Under the pieces are notes generated by a model. That model searched no databases and was not told where the DNA came from. It worked only from the letters and a program-made list of their open reading frames with translations. Shown here one piece after another: positions 33,870 through 42,748 of a DNA stretch of 64,000 bases; positions within the stretch are counted from its first letter, which is position 1, and every line of letters starts with the position of its first letter. The DNA is from CAVQUE01 sp046290435 (GTDB lineage Bacteria > Actinomycetota > Acidimicrobiia > Acidimicrobiales > UBA8592): assembly GCA_046290435.1 (NCBI GenBank), contig JBKAGO010000047.1, forward strand, positions 1 to 64,000. Direction: 5' to 3'. The position numbers and the translations under genes were made by a program.

Positions 33870-36800
33870 ATGACGATGCAGTCGAACATCGGTTGGTTCC
33901 GTTCGCGTCCGCCCGCGCCCCCGAGCCATGCGATCCGTCGACTCCGCCTGCTCGAGGTCATGAGCACCCGGTTCGACCGTCCGCTCACGGTCATCGTCGG
34001 CGGTGGCGGCCACGGCAAGACCACGCTGTTGGCGCAGTCGATGATCGAGAACGCCTTCGAACCTCGCGGCAGCGACGTCTGGCTGTGTTGCAACGACCGC
34101 GACCGCAACCCCGAACACTTCCTGTCGGGCCTGTCGGCCACGATCACCGGCGACCCCATGGCCGAATCCGAAGCCACGCTGCCGGGGGCGGCCGCCTCGA
34201 TCGACGACATCGTCGATCTGCTCGTGCTCCGCTCGCCGGAGTCTGTGGGCGTCATCGTCGACGACGTCCACGTCCTCGACGACTCCCCGTCGATCGACGT
34301 CCTACGGGAACTGCTGGAGCGCCTACCCCGCAACGCCAACCTCGTGCTGGCCAGTCGCACGATGCCCGCCGTCGGCGTCCGCCTGCACCAGAGCCGGGGC
34401 AGCGCCGTGGTCATCCACCAGCAGGATCTCGAACTCACAACTGACGAACGCGCCGAGATCGCCCTGGTCACCGGGCACCGCGGCGATGCCGAAGACCTAC
34501 CCGCATGGCCGGCGCTCGCCGTGCTGACGACGTCGCTCGGGCGCGACGCGGGCATCGACTACGTGTGGGACGCCCTGCTGGCCGATCTCGCTCCGGCTCG
34601 ACGCGAAGCCCTGGCCCGCCTGGCGCTGTTCTCCAGCGTCGACCACGAGCTCGCCACAGCCGTCCTGGGGCCCGACCGACGCCTCGACGAGGTCCTCGAC
34701 GGCGTACCACTGGTCGACCGTGTGGGCGACGAGTACCGGTTGCACGACCTGTGGTCCGAGGCCCTCGACCGCGAGCTCGACGCTGCCACCCGTCGCCAGA
34801 CCCACATCGCCGCGGCGCGCCACCTCGAACAACGCGGCAACCAGGTACGGGCGGCACGGCACTACCACCGCGCCGGGGCGACTTCCGACGTCGAGCGCAT
34901 CGCCCGCGAGGTCGCCTCGCTGCCGATCGCCGGCGGGCTCGACCGGTCGGCCACCGAGGAGATACGGACGCTGCTGGCGCCCGAGGTCCGCGACGGGCCG
35001 TTGGGTCGCTGCCTGCTGGCCATCACCCACTGGGCAGATGCCGACCCGCAGACGAGTCTGCGGATGCACGAAGCCGACGCGCTGAGCTGCAGCGACGCAG
35101 AGCTGCAGAGCCTGGCGTGGTGGCGGCTGCTCCAACGCCTCCACGACGCGGAGGCACGCGACGACGCATGGCGGACGCTCGCCCGGCCCACCAGAGCCGA
35201 CGAGCCCGCCAACGATGCGTCGGGCTGGATCATCGCCCCGGAACTCGTCGCTCTCGCCGAGGCCGGGTGGCCCTTCGCGAAGGCGTCGATCGCCCTCGTC
35301 CGATCGCATGTCGCCGAACTCGACCGCGACATCGACGCCGCGGTCGCAGCGCTCGATCAGCTCGACGCACCCGATGCCACCACCCTGCTCGGCATCCGGG
35401 CGGCGCGCCTCGTTGCTCTGGGCCGGCCCGAGGACGTGCCGGTGTCGCTCGTCGAGGTCCTCGAGTCCGGCGCCTCGCAGGCCGTGCTCGCCCAGGCGGT
35501 GTGGCTGCGCGGCGAGGTTCGTGCCGCGGATGCGTGGGCCATCGCAGCGCCGCTGCCGGCCCGGTACGCCCGCCGCCGCTTTCCCAACGTCGAGATCCCC
35601 CTTCTGGCCACGGTGTCGGGAGTGGCCCTGGCCGCCGACGAGGTCACCGAGGCCCGCCGCCTGGCCGACAGCTCGCTCTCGCTGGCCGCACGGACCCGCC
35701 GTGCAGAGTTGTTCGCCGCCGTGGCCGATGCGCAGTGCCTCCTGGTCGAATCCGGCGACGACGCGGCCCGCCTCCGGTTCCAGGAGCTGCTCGCACCGTG
35801 GCCTCTGGAGCCTTGGCCGCCGTGGCCGTACCTGTCGGCGCTGTGCTCGTTGCGCGCGCTCGTGCCCGAAGCGGTCGTTCTCGACGACATGAGCTTCGGG
35901 CCATCGCTGGCATTGGCGGTCGATGCAGGCCGGACGATCGCCGAGCTGCGCGGCGGCGCGCCGTTGGCCATTGCGGCGGCGTTGCCCTGGGGCGACCCGG
36001 CGCTGCTCGAAGTGCACGTGCTCCCCCCGCTTCGCTGCGAGCTCGCCCTGGCGGCGAGCACCGTCGACGAAGCCGCCGCCGAGTACCTCGACGCCATGGC
36101 CGGCCGGGATCGCTATCTCCGCCGTCTGCTCGACCACCCCAACGCGGCGCTGGCCGCCCGGGCGGCCGACCTGGTGTCGGCCGAGCCGCAGCGCCCGGAC
36201 CACGACCTCGTCGTCACCACACTCGGCGGGCTGCAGATCGAACGCAGCGACGGGAAGGCCATCGACACGCCGTCGGGGCGCGTCGCGCAGCTCCTCGGTC
36301 TGTTGGTGCACGAACGGTCGCTGCCGCGCCAGGCCGTCATGGCGCGGCTGTGGCCCGACCTGGCCGCCGGCGCCGCCTCCAACAACCTCCGGGTCAACCT
36401 CCACAAGCTCCTCGACCTGATCGAACCCGAGCGGGGGTCCGCCGGTTCGTTCTGGATCCGGGTGCGCGACGACCGCCTCGAGCTGGCCCCCGAGGGATTC
36501 AACATCGACCGTGACCTCTTCGATCACCATCAGGCACAAGCCCGCGACGCCGAGAGCCAGGGAGCGCCGTCGGCGGCCGACGAGCACTATGCGGCCATGA
36601 GGGCCTTGTACCGGGGCCCGTACCTCGACGGGCTCGACGACGACGCCATCGAGCCCGAGCGGGTTCGCCTCGCGACACTCGCCTACGCGGCGTGTTGCCG
36701 CCGCGCCGAGCTTGCGCTCGGGCGCGGCGAACCCGAGGCGGCGCTCGATCTCGCCGTCGACGCGCAGACACTCGATCCCCTCGGAGAGCGCGCCGTGCGA

Positions 36801-36956
36801 TCGCAGATCCTGGCCCAGCTGGCCCTCGGAGCCCGCTCGGCAGCGGCGAAGACCGCCGGCCGACTCGTCGATCACCTGACTGCCGACGGCCTGGCCCCCG
36901 AGCCCGAGACCCGCTCGATCCTCGCTCGTCTCGAACGAGCGGGGGCAGGCGGCTGA
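33870..36956 (+). CDS. MalT-type STAND ATPase with C-terminal BTAD domain
   Basis: Protein of 1028 residues. The N-terminus has P-loop VGGGGHGKTTLL (about 48-60), an acidic Walker B strand VGVIVDDVHVLDD and LVLASR sensor, as in MalT/LuxR-type STAND regulators. The middle is TPR-like helices. Residues about 775-870 form a winged helix (LGGLQIERSDGKAIDTPSGRVAQLLGLLV), and the rest is a BTAD domain. The BTAD end is at the C-terminus, opposite to SARP proteins. No LuxR helix-turn-helix was found, so DNA binding is probably by the winged helix. Ligand and targets unknown. Confidence 0.85.
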   Translation: MTMQSNIGWFRSRPPAPPSHAIRRLRLLEVMSTRFDRPLTVIVGGGGHGKTTLLAQSMIENAFEPRGSDVWLCCNDRDRNPEHFLSGLSATITGDPMAESEATLPGAAASIDDIVDLLVLRSPESVGVIVDDVHVLDDSPSIDVLRELLERLPRNANLVLASRTMPAVGVRLHQSRGSAVVIHQQDLELTTDERAEIALVTGHRGDAEDLPAWPALAVLTTSLGRDAGIDYVWDALLADLAPARREALARLALFSSVDHELATAVLGPDRRLDEVLDGVPLVDRVGDEYRLHDLWSEALDRELDAATRRQTHIAAARHLEQRGNQVRAARHYHRAGATSDVERIAREVASLPIAGGLDRSATEEIRTLLAPEVRDGPLGRCLLAITHWADADPQTSLRMHEADALSCSDAELQSLAWWRLLQRLHDAEARDDAWRTLARPTRADEPANDASGWIIAPELVALAEAGWPFAKASIALVRSHVAELDRDIDAAVAALDQLDAPDATTLLGIRAARLVALGRPEDVPVSLVEVLESGASQAVLAQAVWLRGEVRAADAWAIAAPLPARYARRRFPNVEIPLLATVSGVALAADEVTEARRLADSSLSLAARTRRAELFAAVADAQCLLVESGDDAARLRFQELLAPWPLEPWPPWPYLSALCSLRALVPEAVVLDDMSFGPSLALAVDAGRTIAELRGGAPLAIAAALPWGDPALLEVHVLPPLRCELALAASTVDEAAAEYLDAMAGRDRYLRRLLDHPNAALAARAADLVSAEPQRPDHDLVVTTLGGLQIERSDGKAIDTPSGRVAQLLGLLVHERSLPRQAVMARLWPDLAAGAASNNLRVNLHKLLDLIEPERGSAGSFWIRVRDDRLELAPEGFNIDRDLFDHHQAQARDAESQGAPSAADEHYAAMRALYRGPYLDGLDDDAIEPERVRLATLAYAACCRRAELALGRGEPEAALDLAVDAQTLDPLGERAVRSQILAQLALGARSAAAKTAGRLVDHLTADGLAPEPETRSILARLERAGAGG

Positions 36957-37010
36957 GCCTGCCGCCCGGCGGGCTGGCGCCACGGCGAGCGACAGGGCAG
37001 GCTGAGCGCC

Positions 37011-37889
37011 ATGGATCTCTCCACCACCGGCGTGTGGTACTTCACCGACACCATGTCCGCTTCCGAGGCCGCGGAGTTCGCGGCCCGACTCGAGTCGCTC
37101 GGATACTCGATGCTGTGGCTGCCCGAGGCGCTGGGGCGTGACCCGTTCACCCACATCGCCCATCTGGCGAACCACACGACGACCCTCGGTTTCGCAACCG
37201 GTATCGCCAACATCTTCCACCGTCACCCCGGGGCGATGCGCCAGGCAACGCTGACGCTGGCCGAACAGACCGGCGGCCGGTTCCTGCTGGGCCTCGGCGT
37301 CAGCCACGCGCCGATGGTCGAGGGTCTACGGGGACTCGACTGGTCGAAGCCGCTGGCCACGATGCGCACCTACCTCGAGGCCATGGCGGCGTCGCCGACG
37401 ATGATCCCCGAGCCACTCGCGCAGCCCAAGACCGTGCTGGCCGCGCTGGGCCCGAAGATGCTGGCGCTGTCGGGCGAGCTGGCCGACGGTGCGCACCCGT
37501 ACTGGACCACGCCGGAGCACACGGCACAGGCGCGCGAGATCCTCGGCCCCGACAAGCTGGTGATGGTCGAACAGAAGGTGTGCCTGACCACCGACGCCGA
37601 TGCTGCCCGTGCCGCTGCCGACAATGCGCTGGCAATGTACGCGTCGCTGCCGAACTACCGGAACAACTGGCTGCGGCTGGGCTTCACCGACGCCGAGATC
37701 GACGACCGGTCGCCCCGGTTCGTGGATGCGGTGGTGGTGTGGGGCGACGAGGACACGGTGCGTGCCGGCGTGCAGGCCCACTACGACGCGGGCGCAACCC
37801 ATGTGTGCGTCCAGCCGCTGGACCCAGCCACGGGGATGGGAGCGTTGGACTGGAACGTGCTCGAGGCCCTGGCCCCCGCCAACGCCTGA
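37011..37889 (+). CDS. LLM-class oxidoreductase (TIGR03620-like)
   Basis: Barrel protein of 292 residues. Blocks: TGVWYFTDTMSASEAAEFAARLESLGYSMLWLPEALGRDP, TLGFATGIANIFHRHPGAMRQATLTLAEQTGGRFLLGLGVSH and YWTTPEHTAQAREILGPDKLVMVEQKV. This fits the actinobacterial F420 subfamily with short N-terminus. It starts 54 bases after the BTAD ATPase stop, so the two may be co-transcribed and the regulator may control it. Confidence 0.88.
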   Translation: MDLSTTGVWYFTDTMSASEAAEFAARLESLGYSMLWLPEALGRDPFTHIAHLANHTTTLGFATGIANIFHRHPGAMRQATLTLAEQTGGRFLLGLGVSHAPMVEGLRGLDWSKPLATMRTYLEAMAASPTMIPEPLAQPKTVLAALGPKMLALSGELADGAHPYWTTPEHTAQAREILGPDKLVMVEQKVCLTTDADAARAAADNALAMYASLPNYRNNWLRLGFTDAEIDDRSPRFVDAVVVWGDEDTVRAGVQAHYDAGATHVCVQPLDPATGMGALDWNVLEALAPANA

Positions 37890-37966
37890 TCGGTCGAGCC
37901 CTGTCGGGGGCCGACCTCAGCGGGAGACGAGCCCGAACCCCGTTGCCCGACGTGGCCAACCGTTCC

Positions 37967-38006
37967 GGCGCCGAAACACGTCGCCCTGGCAACGGTTTTC
38001 GGCGCC
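37967..38006. repeat. GGCGCC 40-bp hairpin element, copy 1
   Basis: GGCGCCGAAAC at one end and GTTTTCGGCGCC at the other; the inside is also nearly self-complementary. Flanking GTTCC and AGAAC extend the pairing. Exactly 40 bp from GGCGCC to GGCGCC, as in the eight other copies. Confidence 0.9.
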
Positions 38007-38068
38007 AGAACGATGGCCTCGCCCGCCGAGCCGATTGCACCGGCCGCGCAGCCGTGGTGAGCTGTGCC

Positions 38069-39313
38069 ATGCGCTTCGGGGTCTTCTACGAACATCAGCT
38101 GCCCAAGCCCTGGACGGCCGACGACGAGTTCCGCCTGCTGCACGAGGCGCTCGACCAGGTCGTCCTCGCCGACGAGCTCGGCTTCCACCACGCCTGGGAG
38201 GTCGAGCACCACTTCCTCGACGAGTACTCGCACTCCTCTGCCCCCGAGGTGTTCCTCGCCGCGGCAGCCGCCCGCACGAAGCGCATCCGCCTCGGCCATG
38301 GCATCCGCCAGGTCATCCCCAACTACAACCACCCCGCCCGCACCGCCGAGTCGATTGCGACGCTCGACCTCATCTCCGACGGCCGGGTCGACTTCGGCAT
38401 CGGCGAGGGCGCCACCCGCCTCGAGCTCCACGGGTTCGGCATCCCGGCCAAGCGCAAGCGGGCCCTGTCGCTCGAGGCCGCCGAGCAGGTCGCCAACATG
38501 ATGGTGCTCGATCCCTACCCCGGCTACGACGGCGAGGGCTTCTCGATGCCGTGCCGCAACGTCTTGCCCAAGCCCCGCCAGAAGCCACATCCCCCCATGT
38601 GGATCGCCTGCACCAACCGCTCGACCATCGAGGTCGCCGCCGAGAACGGCCTCGGCGCTTTGGCGTTCAGCTTCGTCGACCCCGACGAGGCCCGCACCTG
38701 GGTCGACACCTACTACGACATCATCCGTTCCGAGCGCTGCGTCCCCCTCGGCCACACGGTCAACGCCAACATCGCCCTGGTCGCCGGGTTCTCCCTCCAC
38801 GACGACCGCGCCGAGGCCTTCCGCCGCGGCCAGGAGGGGTTCGAGTTCTTCGGGTACGCCCTCAACGCCCTGGTCGCCCACGACCAGGTCCCGGGCCGGA
38901 CCGACCTGTGGGGCGAGTTCCAGGCCCGGCGCGACGCCGACGCCGTCGAGGCCCGCATCGCCGCCGCCACCGCCATGGGCGACGACTACGCCGGCTGCAT
39001 CGGCACCCCCGACGACGCCCGCCGTCACCTGCGCGGCCTCGCCGACGCCGGCGTCGACCAGGTCATCTTCCTCCAGCAGGTAGGCCGCAACCGCCACGAA
39101 GACATCTGTGCGTCGCTGCAGCTGTTCGCCGACGAACTGATCGACGAGTTCACCGCCGACGAGCCCGCACGCGAGGCCGACAAGGCCGCCGAGCTCGCTC
39201 CGTTCATCGACGCCGCGCTTGCCCGCAAGCAGTGGATGGCGCCTCTGGCCGACGACGCGATCCCCGTCGTCGAAGCCGCCGTGAAGAAGGCCCAGACCAG
39301 CGGCCGCGTCTGA
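38069..39313 (+). CDS. LLM-class flavin-dependent oxidoreductase
   Basis: Luciferase-like protein of 414 residues: MRFGVFYEHQLPKPW, GFHHAWEVEHHFLDEYSHSSAPEVFL, RIRLGHGIRQVIPNYNHPARTAESIATLDLISDGRVDFGIGEG. This is the same long subgroup as the 22962-24173 gene. The ATG at 38069 is taken because the frame upstream runs through a GGCGCC palindrome. The long C-terminal helix region (DEFTADEPAREADKAAELAPF) is Ala/Glu-rich. Possible monooxygenase; substrate unknown. Confidence 0.88.
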   Translation: MRFGVFYEHQLPKPWTADDEFRLLHEALDQVVLADELGFHHAWEVEHHFLDEYSHSSAPEVFLAAAAARTKRIRLGHGIRQVIPNYNHPARTAESIATLDLISDGRVDFGIGEGATRLELHGFGIPAKRKRALSLEAAEQVANMMVLDPYPGYDGEGFSMPCRNVLPKPRQKPHPPMWIACTNRSTIEVAAENGLGALAFSFVDPDEARTWVDTYYDIIRSERCVPLGHTVNANIALVAGFSLHDDRAEAFRRGQEGFEFFGYALNALVAHDQVPGRTDLWGEFQARRDADAVEARIAAATAMGDDYAGCIGTPDDARRHLRGLADAGVDQVIFLQQVGRNRHEDICASLQLFADELIDEFTADEPAREADKAAELAPFIDAALARKQWMAPLADDAIPVVEAAVKKAQTSGRV

Positions 39314-39489
39314 CGACGCAGTCGAGGCGACGCTCCCGCCGGCATGCGGTCGACAGCGCAGCGATCGATACGACGCCGCTGACGAGCCAGGGAGGGGCGA
39401 CGAGTGCGCCCATGCCGACCGGCCACCAGGTCGCCTTACTCGCCAGGATTCGCCGGACGGTTCCCGGGTGAACCGCATACGATCCGGCG

Positions 39490-40803
39490 ATGACGAACAC
39501 CGAGAGCGGCACGCTCACCGCCCAGGACCGGTACCGCGAGGCGGCCTCCATCCTCCACGACGTCGCGAAACCCATGCGCGTCCTCTCCCGACTGGCCTGG
39601 CCCGGCGAGCTGCGCGACGAGTTCCTCACCGGCGGCGGCACCAAGCTCCCCGCTCCGACCTATCAACCCATCGACCCCACGCCGGTGCTCGACGGCGTCG
39701 CCGCCGCCCGTCGCCTCCTTCGTGGCAGCTCGGCGCCCGACGTGTGGCTCGAGGACCAGGCGCGCGCCATCGAGGCCACGGCCTTGATGCTGTCGAGCGT
39801 CGGCACCCCGGCGTTCCACGCCTACAGCCGCCAGCTCTACGGCGTGCCCACCCAGCCGTTGCGCTTCGACCCCACCACGCCGCTCGATCTCGCCGCACGC
39901 GTCGAGGCCGCACTGGCCGACCTCGACGACGCGTCGCTGCTGCGCGCCGTTCCCCGCACCCGCAGCGGCGTCGACGTCGCGGCGCACCTCGAGGTCGCCG
40001 TCAAGGAACACTTCGGCGACGACGCCCCCGCCATCGAGATCGCCGACGAGCTGTCGGCCAACGCAGTGGCGTCCACCAGCCGCATCAAGGTGCGTCGCGA
40101 CGCTCAGTTCACCGACAAGGACCTGGCGCAGCTGCTCAACCACGAGGCCTTCATCCACGTCGGCACCGGTCTCAACGGCCGGGCCCAGGTGCACCTGCCG
40201 ATCCTCGCCATCGGCCATCCCGGCACCACCCGCACCCAGGAGGGGCTGGCGGTCTGGAGCGAATACGTGTCGGGCACCCTCGATCTCGACCGGCTGCGCC
40301 GTCTCGCCGACCGGGTCCTGGCGGTGCAGATGGTCATCGACGGCGCCGACTTCATCGAGCTCTACCGCTGGTTCAGCGACCGCACACCGACACCCGAGCA
40401 GGCCTTCGAGTCGACCCGACGCATCTTCCGTGGTTCGCCCATCGAGGGCGGCGCGCCGTTCACGAAGGACTGCGGCTACCTGTCGGGCTTCCTGGCCGTG
40501 GCGACGTTCGTCCGGGCGGCGTTCCACGCCAAGCGTCCCGACGTGTTGGCCCTGCTGTTCGCCGGCAAGCTCGACATCTCGGCCGTCCCCGCGCTCGCGG
40601 AGCTGCGCGCCCAGGGCCTGTGCCTGCCCGCCCGGTTCGTGCCGCCATGGGTGCAGGACCCGGGCTGGGTACTCAGCCACCTGACCATCTCGACGTTCAT
40701 GGCCGGCGTCGACCTCCACGCCGTCGGCGACGCCGTCGCCGAGATCCTCGACCAGTGCCCCAGGGTCGAGATCGACCTCGACGCCGTCAACGCCACGTCC
40801 TGA
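39490..40803 (+). CDS. QEGLA-motif DUF1704 protein, MATCAP-like zinc carboxypeptidase family
   Basis: Protein of 437 residues. It has HEAFIH (HExxxH, H218-H223) and, 27 residues on, TRTQEGLAVWSEY (Q250-E251-G252), the QEGLA motif of DUF1704. Animal relatives with these motifs are MATCAP tubulin tyrosine carboxypeptidases, in which the HExxxH histidines and the following Glu bind zinc. Bacterial members have been called flavohemoglobin-expression-modulating proteins, but the natural substrate is unknown. All key residues are present. Stands alone on the + strand, followed by a long palindrome. Confidence 0.82.
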   Translation: MTNTESGTLTAQDRYREAASILHDVAKPMRVLSRLAWPGELRDEFLTGGGTKLPAPTYQPIDPTPVLDGVAAARRLLRGSSAPDVWLEDQARAIEATALMLSSVGTPAFHAYSRQLYGVPTQPLRFDPTTPLDLAARVEAALADLDDASLLRAVPRTRSGVDVAAHLEVAVKEHFGDDAPAIEIADELSANAVASTSRIKVRRDAQFTDKDLAQLLNHEAFIHVGTGLNGRAQVHLPILAIGHPGTTRTQEGLAVWSEYVSGTLDLDRLRRLADRVLAVQMVIDGADFIELYRWFSDRTPTPEQAFESTRRIFRGSPIEGGAPFTKDCGYLSGFLAVATFVRAAFHAKRPDVLALLFAGKLDISAVPALAELRAQGLCLPARFVPPWVQDPGWVLSHLTISTFMAGVDLHAVGDAVAEILDQCPRVEIDLDAVNATS

Positions 40804-40810
40804 AACCAGT

Positions 40811-40898
40811 GGGGTCAAGTCGTACTTTCAACCAACTCGATGGTTGGCGACTGGCGAGCCGGCAGCCCTCGAGTTGGTTGAAAGTACGACTTGACCCC
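40811..40898. repeat. Long palindromic element, GGGGTCAAGTCG family, copy 3
   Basis: Perfect 30-bp arms (40811-40840 and 40869-40898) with a 28-base loop. The arms match copies 1 and 2, but the loop (GGTTGGCGACTGGCGAGCC...) resembles theirs only loosely and in the opposite direction. It sits between convergent genes, starting 8 bases after the stop of the DUF1704 gene. Confidence 0.88.
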
Positions 40899-40916
40899 TG
40901 CGTGCAACCCCTGCCC

Positions 40917-42155
40917 TCAGATGGGCAGGTTGCCGGTGGCGCGGCGGGTGGATCCCTCGTCGGTGTAGGCGGCGATGGTGCGCTGGGCGATGCGCATCTG
41001 GTGCACCTCGTCGGCGCCGTCGGCGAAACGGGCCCAGCGGGCGTGCTGGTACATGTGCGCCAGCGGCGTGTCGGTCGAGTAGCCGAGCGCACCGTGCACC
41101 TGGATGGACCGGTCGATCACGCGGTTCAACATGTTGGCCACGAAGTGCTTGGCCATCGACACCTCGGCCTTGAAGTCCTGCTTGGTGTCGATGAGGTGCG
41201 CCGCGTGTAGCACCATCAGCTTGCTCTGGTATAGCTCCATCGCCGAGTCGGCGATCATCCACTGGATGCCCTGCTTCTCGGCCAGCAACGAACCGTGGGC
41301 ATACCGGTTGAGCGAGCGGTCGACCATCATGTCGAGCGCCGTCTCGGCCTGCGCGATCCAGCGCATGCAGTGCGCCAGGCGGGCCGGTCCCAGCCGGTAC
41401 TGCCCCAGCAGGTGGCCCTGGCCGCGGCCGCCGAGCATCTGGTCGGTGTGGACCCGCAGGTCCTCGATGACGATCTCGGAGTGGCCGGTGCCGCCGTGCA
41501 TCGTCTCGATCTCGCGGACGTCGTTCCAGCCCTCGGCGGGCAGGTCGATGATGAAGGCGGTGTTGGCGGCCTGGGGGATGTCGGGGTTGTCCTCGGTGCG
41601 GCACACGAGGATGGCGAAGTTCGCACGGCGGGCGTTGGAGATGAACCACTTGTGGCCGTTGATGACCCACTCGTCGCCGTCTTGGTACCCGGTGGTCTGA
41701 ATGAGTGTCGGGTCCGAGCCGGCGACCTCGGGTTCGGTCATCGCGAAGCACGACCACACCCGGCCCTCGCACAGCGGCCGCAGGTACTTCTCCTTCTGCT
41801 CGTCGGTGCCCCAGTGCAACAGCGTGTGCATGTTGCCCTCGTCGGGCGCCTGGCAGTTGAACACCCACGGGCCGTAGCGGGACTTGGCGGCCTCGGCCTG
41901 CACCATCGCCAGCTCCACATGGCCGAGCCCCATGCCGCCCCACTTCTCGGGCATGTGCGGCAACCAGATGCCCTCGGCGTGGGCTTGCTTGCGCAGGCCG
42001 ACCAGCGCGTCGCGCCGTTCCTTGCCGTCGAGCGCCGGCTCGCCGTCGTGGCCCTCGAGGCGGGCCTCTTCGGGTTTGATCACGTCGTCGACGAAGGTCC
42101 GGATGCGCATCCGGAGCTCCTCGAGCTCGGGCGTGAGGGTGAAATCGATCGCCAT
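40917..42155 (-). CDS. Acyl-CoA dehydrogenase, ACAD11-like
   Basis: FAD-dependent dehydrogenase of 412 residues. ACAD11-type signatures: GNMHTLLHWGTDEQKEKYLRPLCEG, SCFAMTEPEVAGSDPT, RLGPARLAHCMRWIAQAE, IQVHGALGYSTDTPLAHMYQHARWARFADGADEVHQMRIA. In animals ACAD10/11 combine such a domain with an APH-type kinase and convert 4-hydroxyacyl-CoA through a phosphorylated intermediate. Two APH genes and an ACAD10-like HAD gene are elsewhere in this window. It could instead be an ordinary long-chain or branched acyl-CoA dehydrogenase. Confidence 0.92.
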   Translation of the reverse strand: MAIDFTLTPELEELRMRIRTFVDDVIKPEEARLEGHDGEPALDGKERRDALVGLRKQAHAEGIWLPHMPEKWGGMGLGHVELAMVQAEAAKSRYGPWVFNCQAPDEGNMHTLLHWGTDEQKEKYLRPLCEGRVWSCFAMTEPEVAGSDPTLIQTTGYQDGDEWVINGHKWFISNARRANFAILVCRTEDNPDIPQAANTAFIIDLPAEGWNDVREIETMHGGTGHSEIVIEDLRVHTDQMLGGRGQGHLLGQYRLGPARLAHCMRWIAQAETALDMMVDRSLNRYAHGSLLAEKQGIQWMIADSAMELYQSKLMVLHAAHLIDTKQDFKAEVSMAKHFVANMLNRVIDRSIQVHGALGYSTDTPLAHMYQHARWARFADGADEVHQMRIAQRTIAAYTDEGSTRRATGNLPI

Positions 42156-42274
42156 TGGTGGCCTCCGGGCAGGTCGTCGCGATCGGCCCGTGCAGGCCGT
42201 GCGTTGCCAGCATCACAGCACGTGGATCGTCGACGTTCCAGCGGGTCCCCGGTCGGGGGCCGCTCGGCTCGCCG

Positions 42275-42748
42275 TCATCGCCAGCGCGGTCGTACCTGCA
42301 CCCGGACCGGTTCGCGCTTCGGTCGCGTCATCGACCGCCACGCAACAAGGGCGACGGGAATCTGCGCGAGCCCCGCCATGATCATCATGCCGAACCCGAT
42401 GTTCGCCCCGGATACGGGTTGGATCCCCACGAAATAGGTGGCCCCGGCCCAAGCGGACAACCATGCACCGAGCCCCGCTGCGGCAAGGGTCGGCGGGGTG
42501 ATGATGCGCCTCGATCGCGCATTCGCGCCGACGCCGGCAGCGCCGACGATCAACGCGGTCGCAACGCCCCCGATGGCGTTCTCCTGGGACGCCGAGAGAT
42601 CGGGAGGCGCGATGGCGTGGTCGGGGTTCGGGCCATCCCAGATGTCGAACGGCATGAACCCGAGCAACCACCACGCGGCCGGAGCGCAAGCGAGGGCGCC
42701 GACGACGAGAGCTACGGCAACCGGCCACTGCGGCCCCGCTGATCTCAC
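42275..42748 (-). CDS. Small membrane protein, unknown function
   Basis: Protein of 157 residues with four predicted membrane helices (VAVALVVGALACAPAAWWLLG; AIGGVATALIVGAAGVG; AAAGLGAWLSAWAGATYFVG; NIGFGMMIMAGLAQIPVALVAW) and a basic C-terminus. The GTG start overlaps the stop of the carotenoid oxygenase gene as GTGA, so the two are translationally coupled. It may anchor or supply substrate to that enzyme, but nothing in the sequence proves this. Confidence 0.65.
   Translation of the reverse strand: MRSAGPQWPVAVALVVGALACAPAAWWLLGFMPFDIWDGPNPDHAIAPPDLSASQENAIGGVATALIVGAAGVGANARSRRIITPPTLAAAGLGAWLSAWAGATYFVGIQPVSGANIGFGMMIMAGLAQIPVALVAWRSMTRPKREPVRVQVRPRWR

Noticed and set aside
34497..37307. 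Minus-strand frame of 936 codons under the MalT-type gene
   Set aside because: Antisense shadow typical of GC-rich DNA; no motifs, and the sense strand has a P-loop and winged helix.
37580..38068. Upstream extension of the LLM gene starting at 38069
   Set aside because: It reads through a neighbouring gene in the wrong frame and a GGCGCC hairpin; family proteins begin MRFGVFYEHQ.
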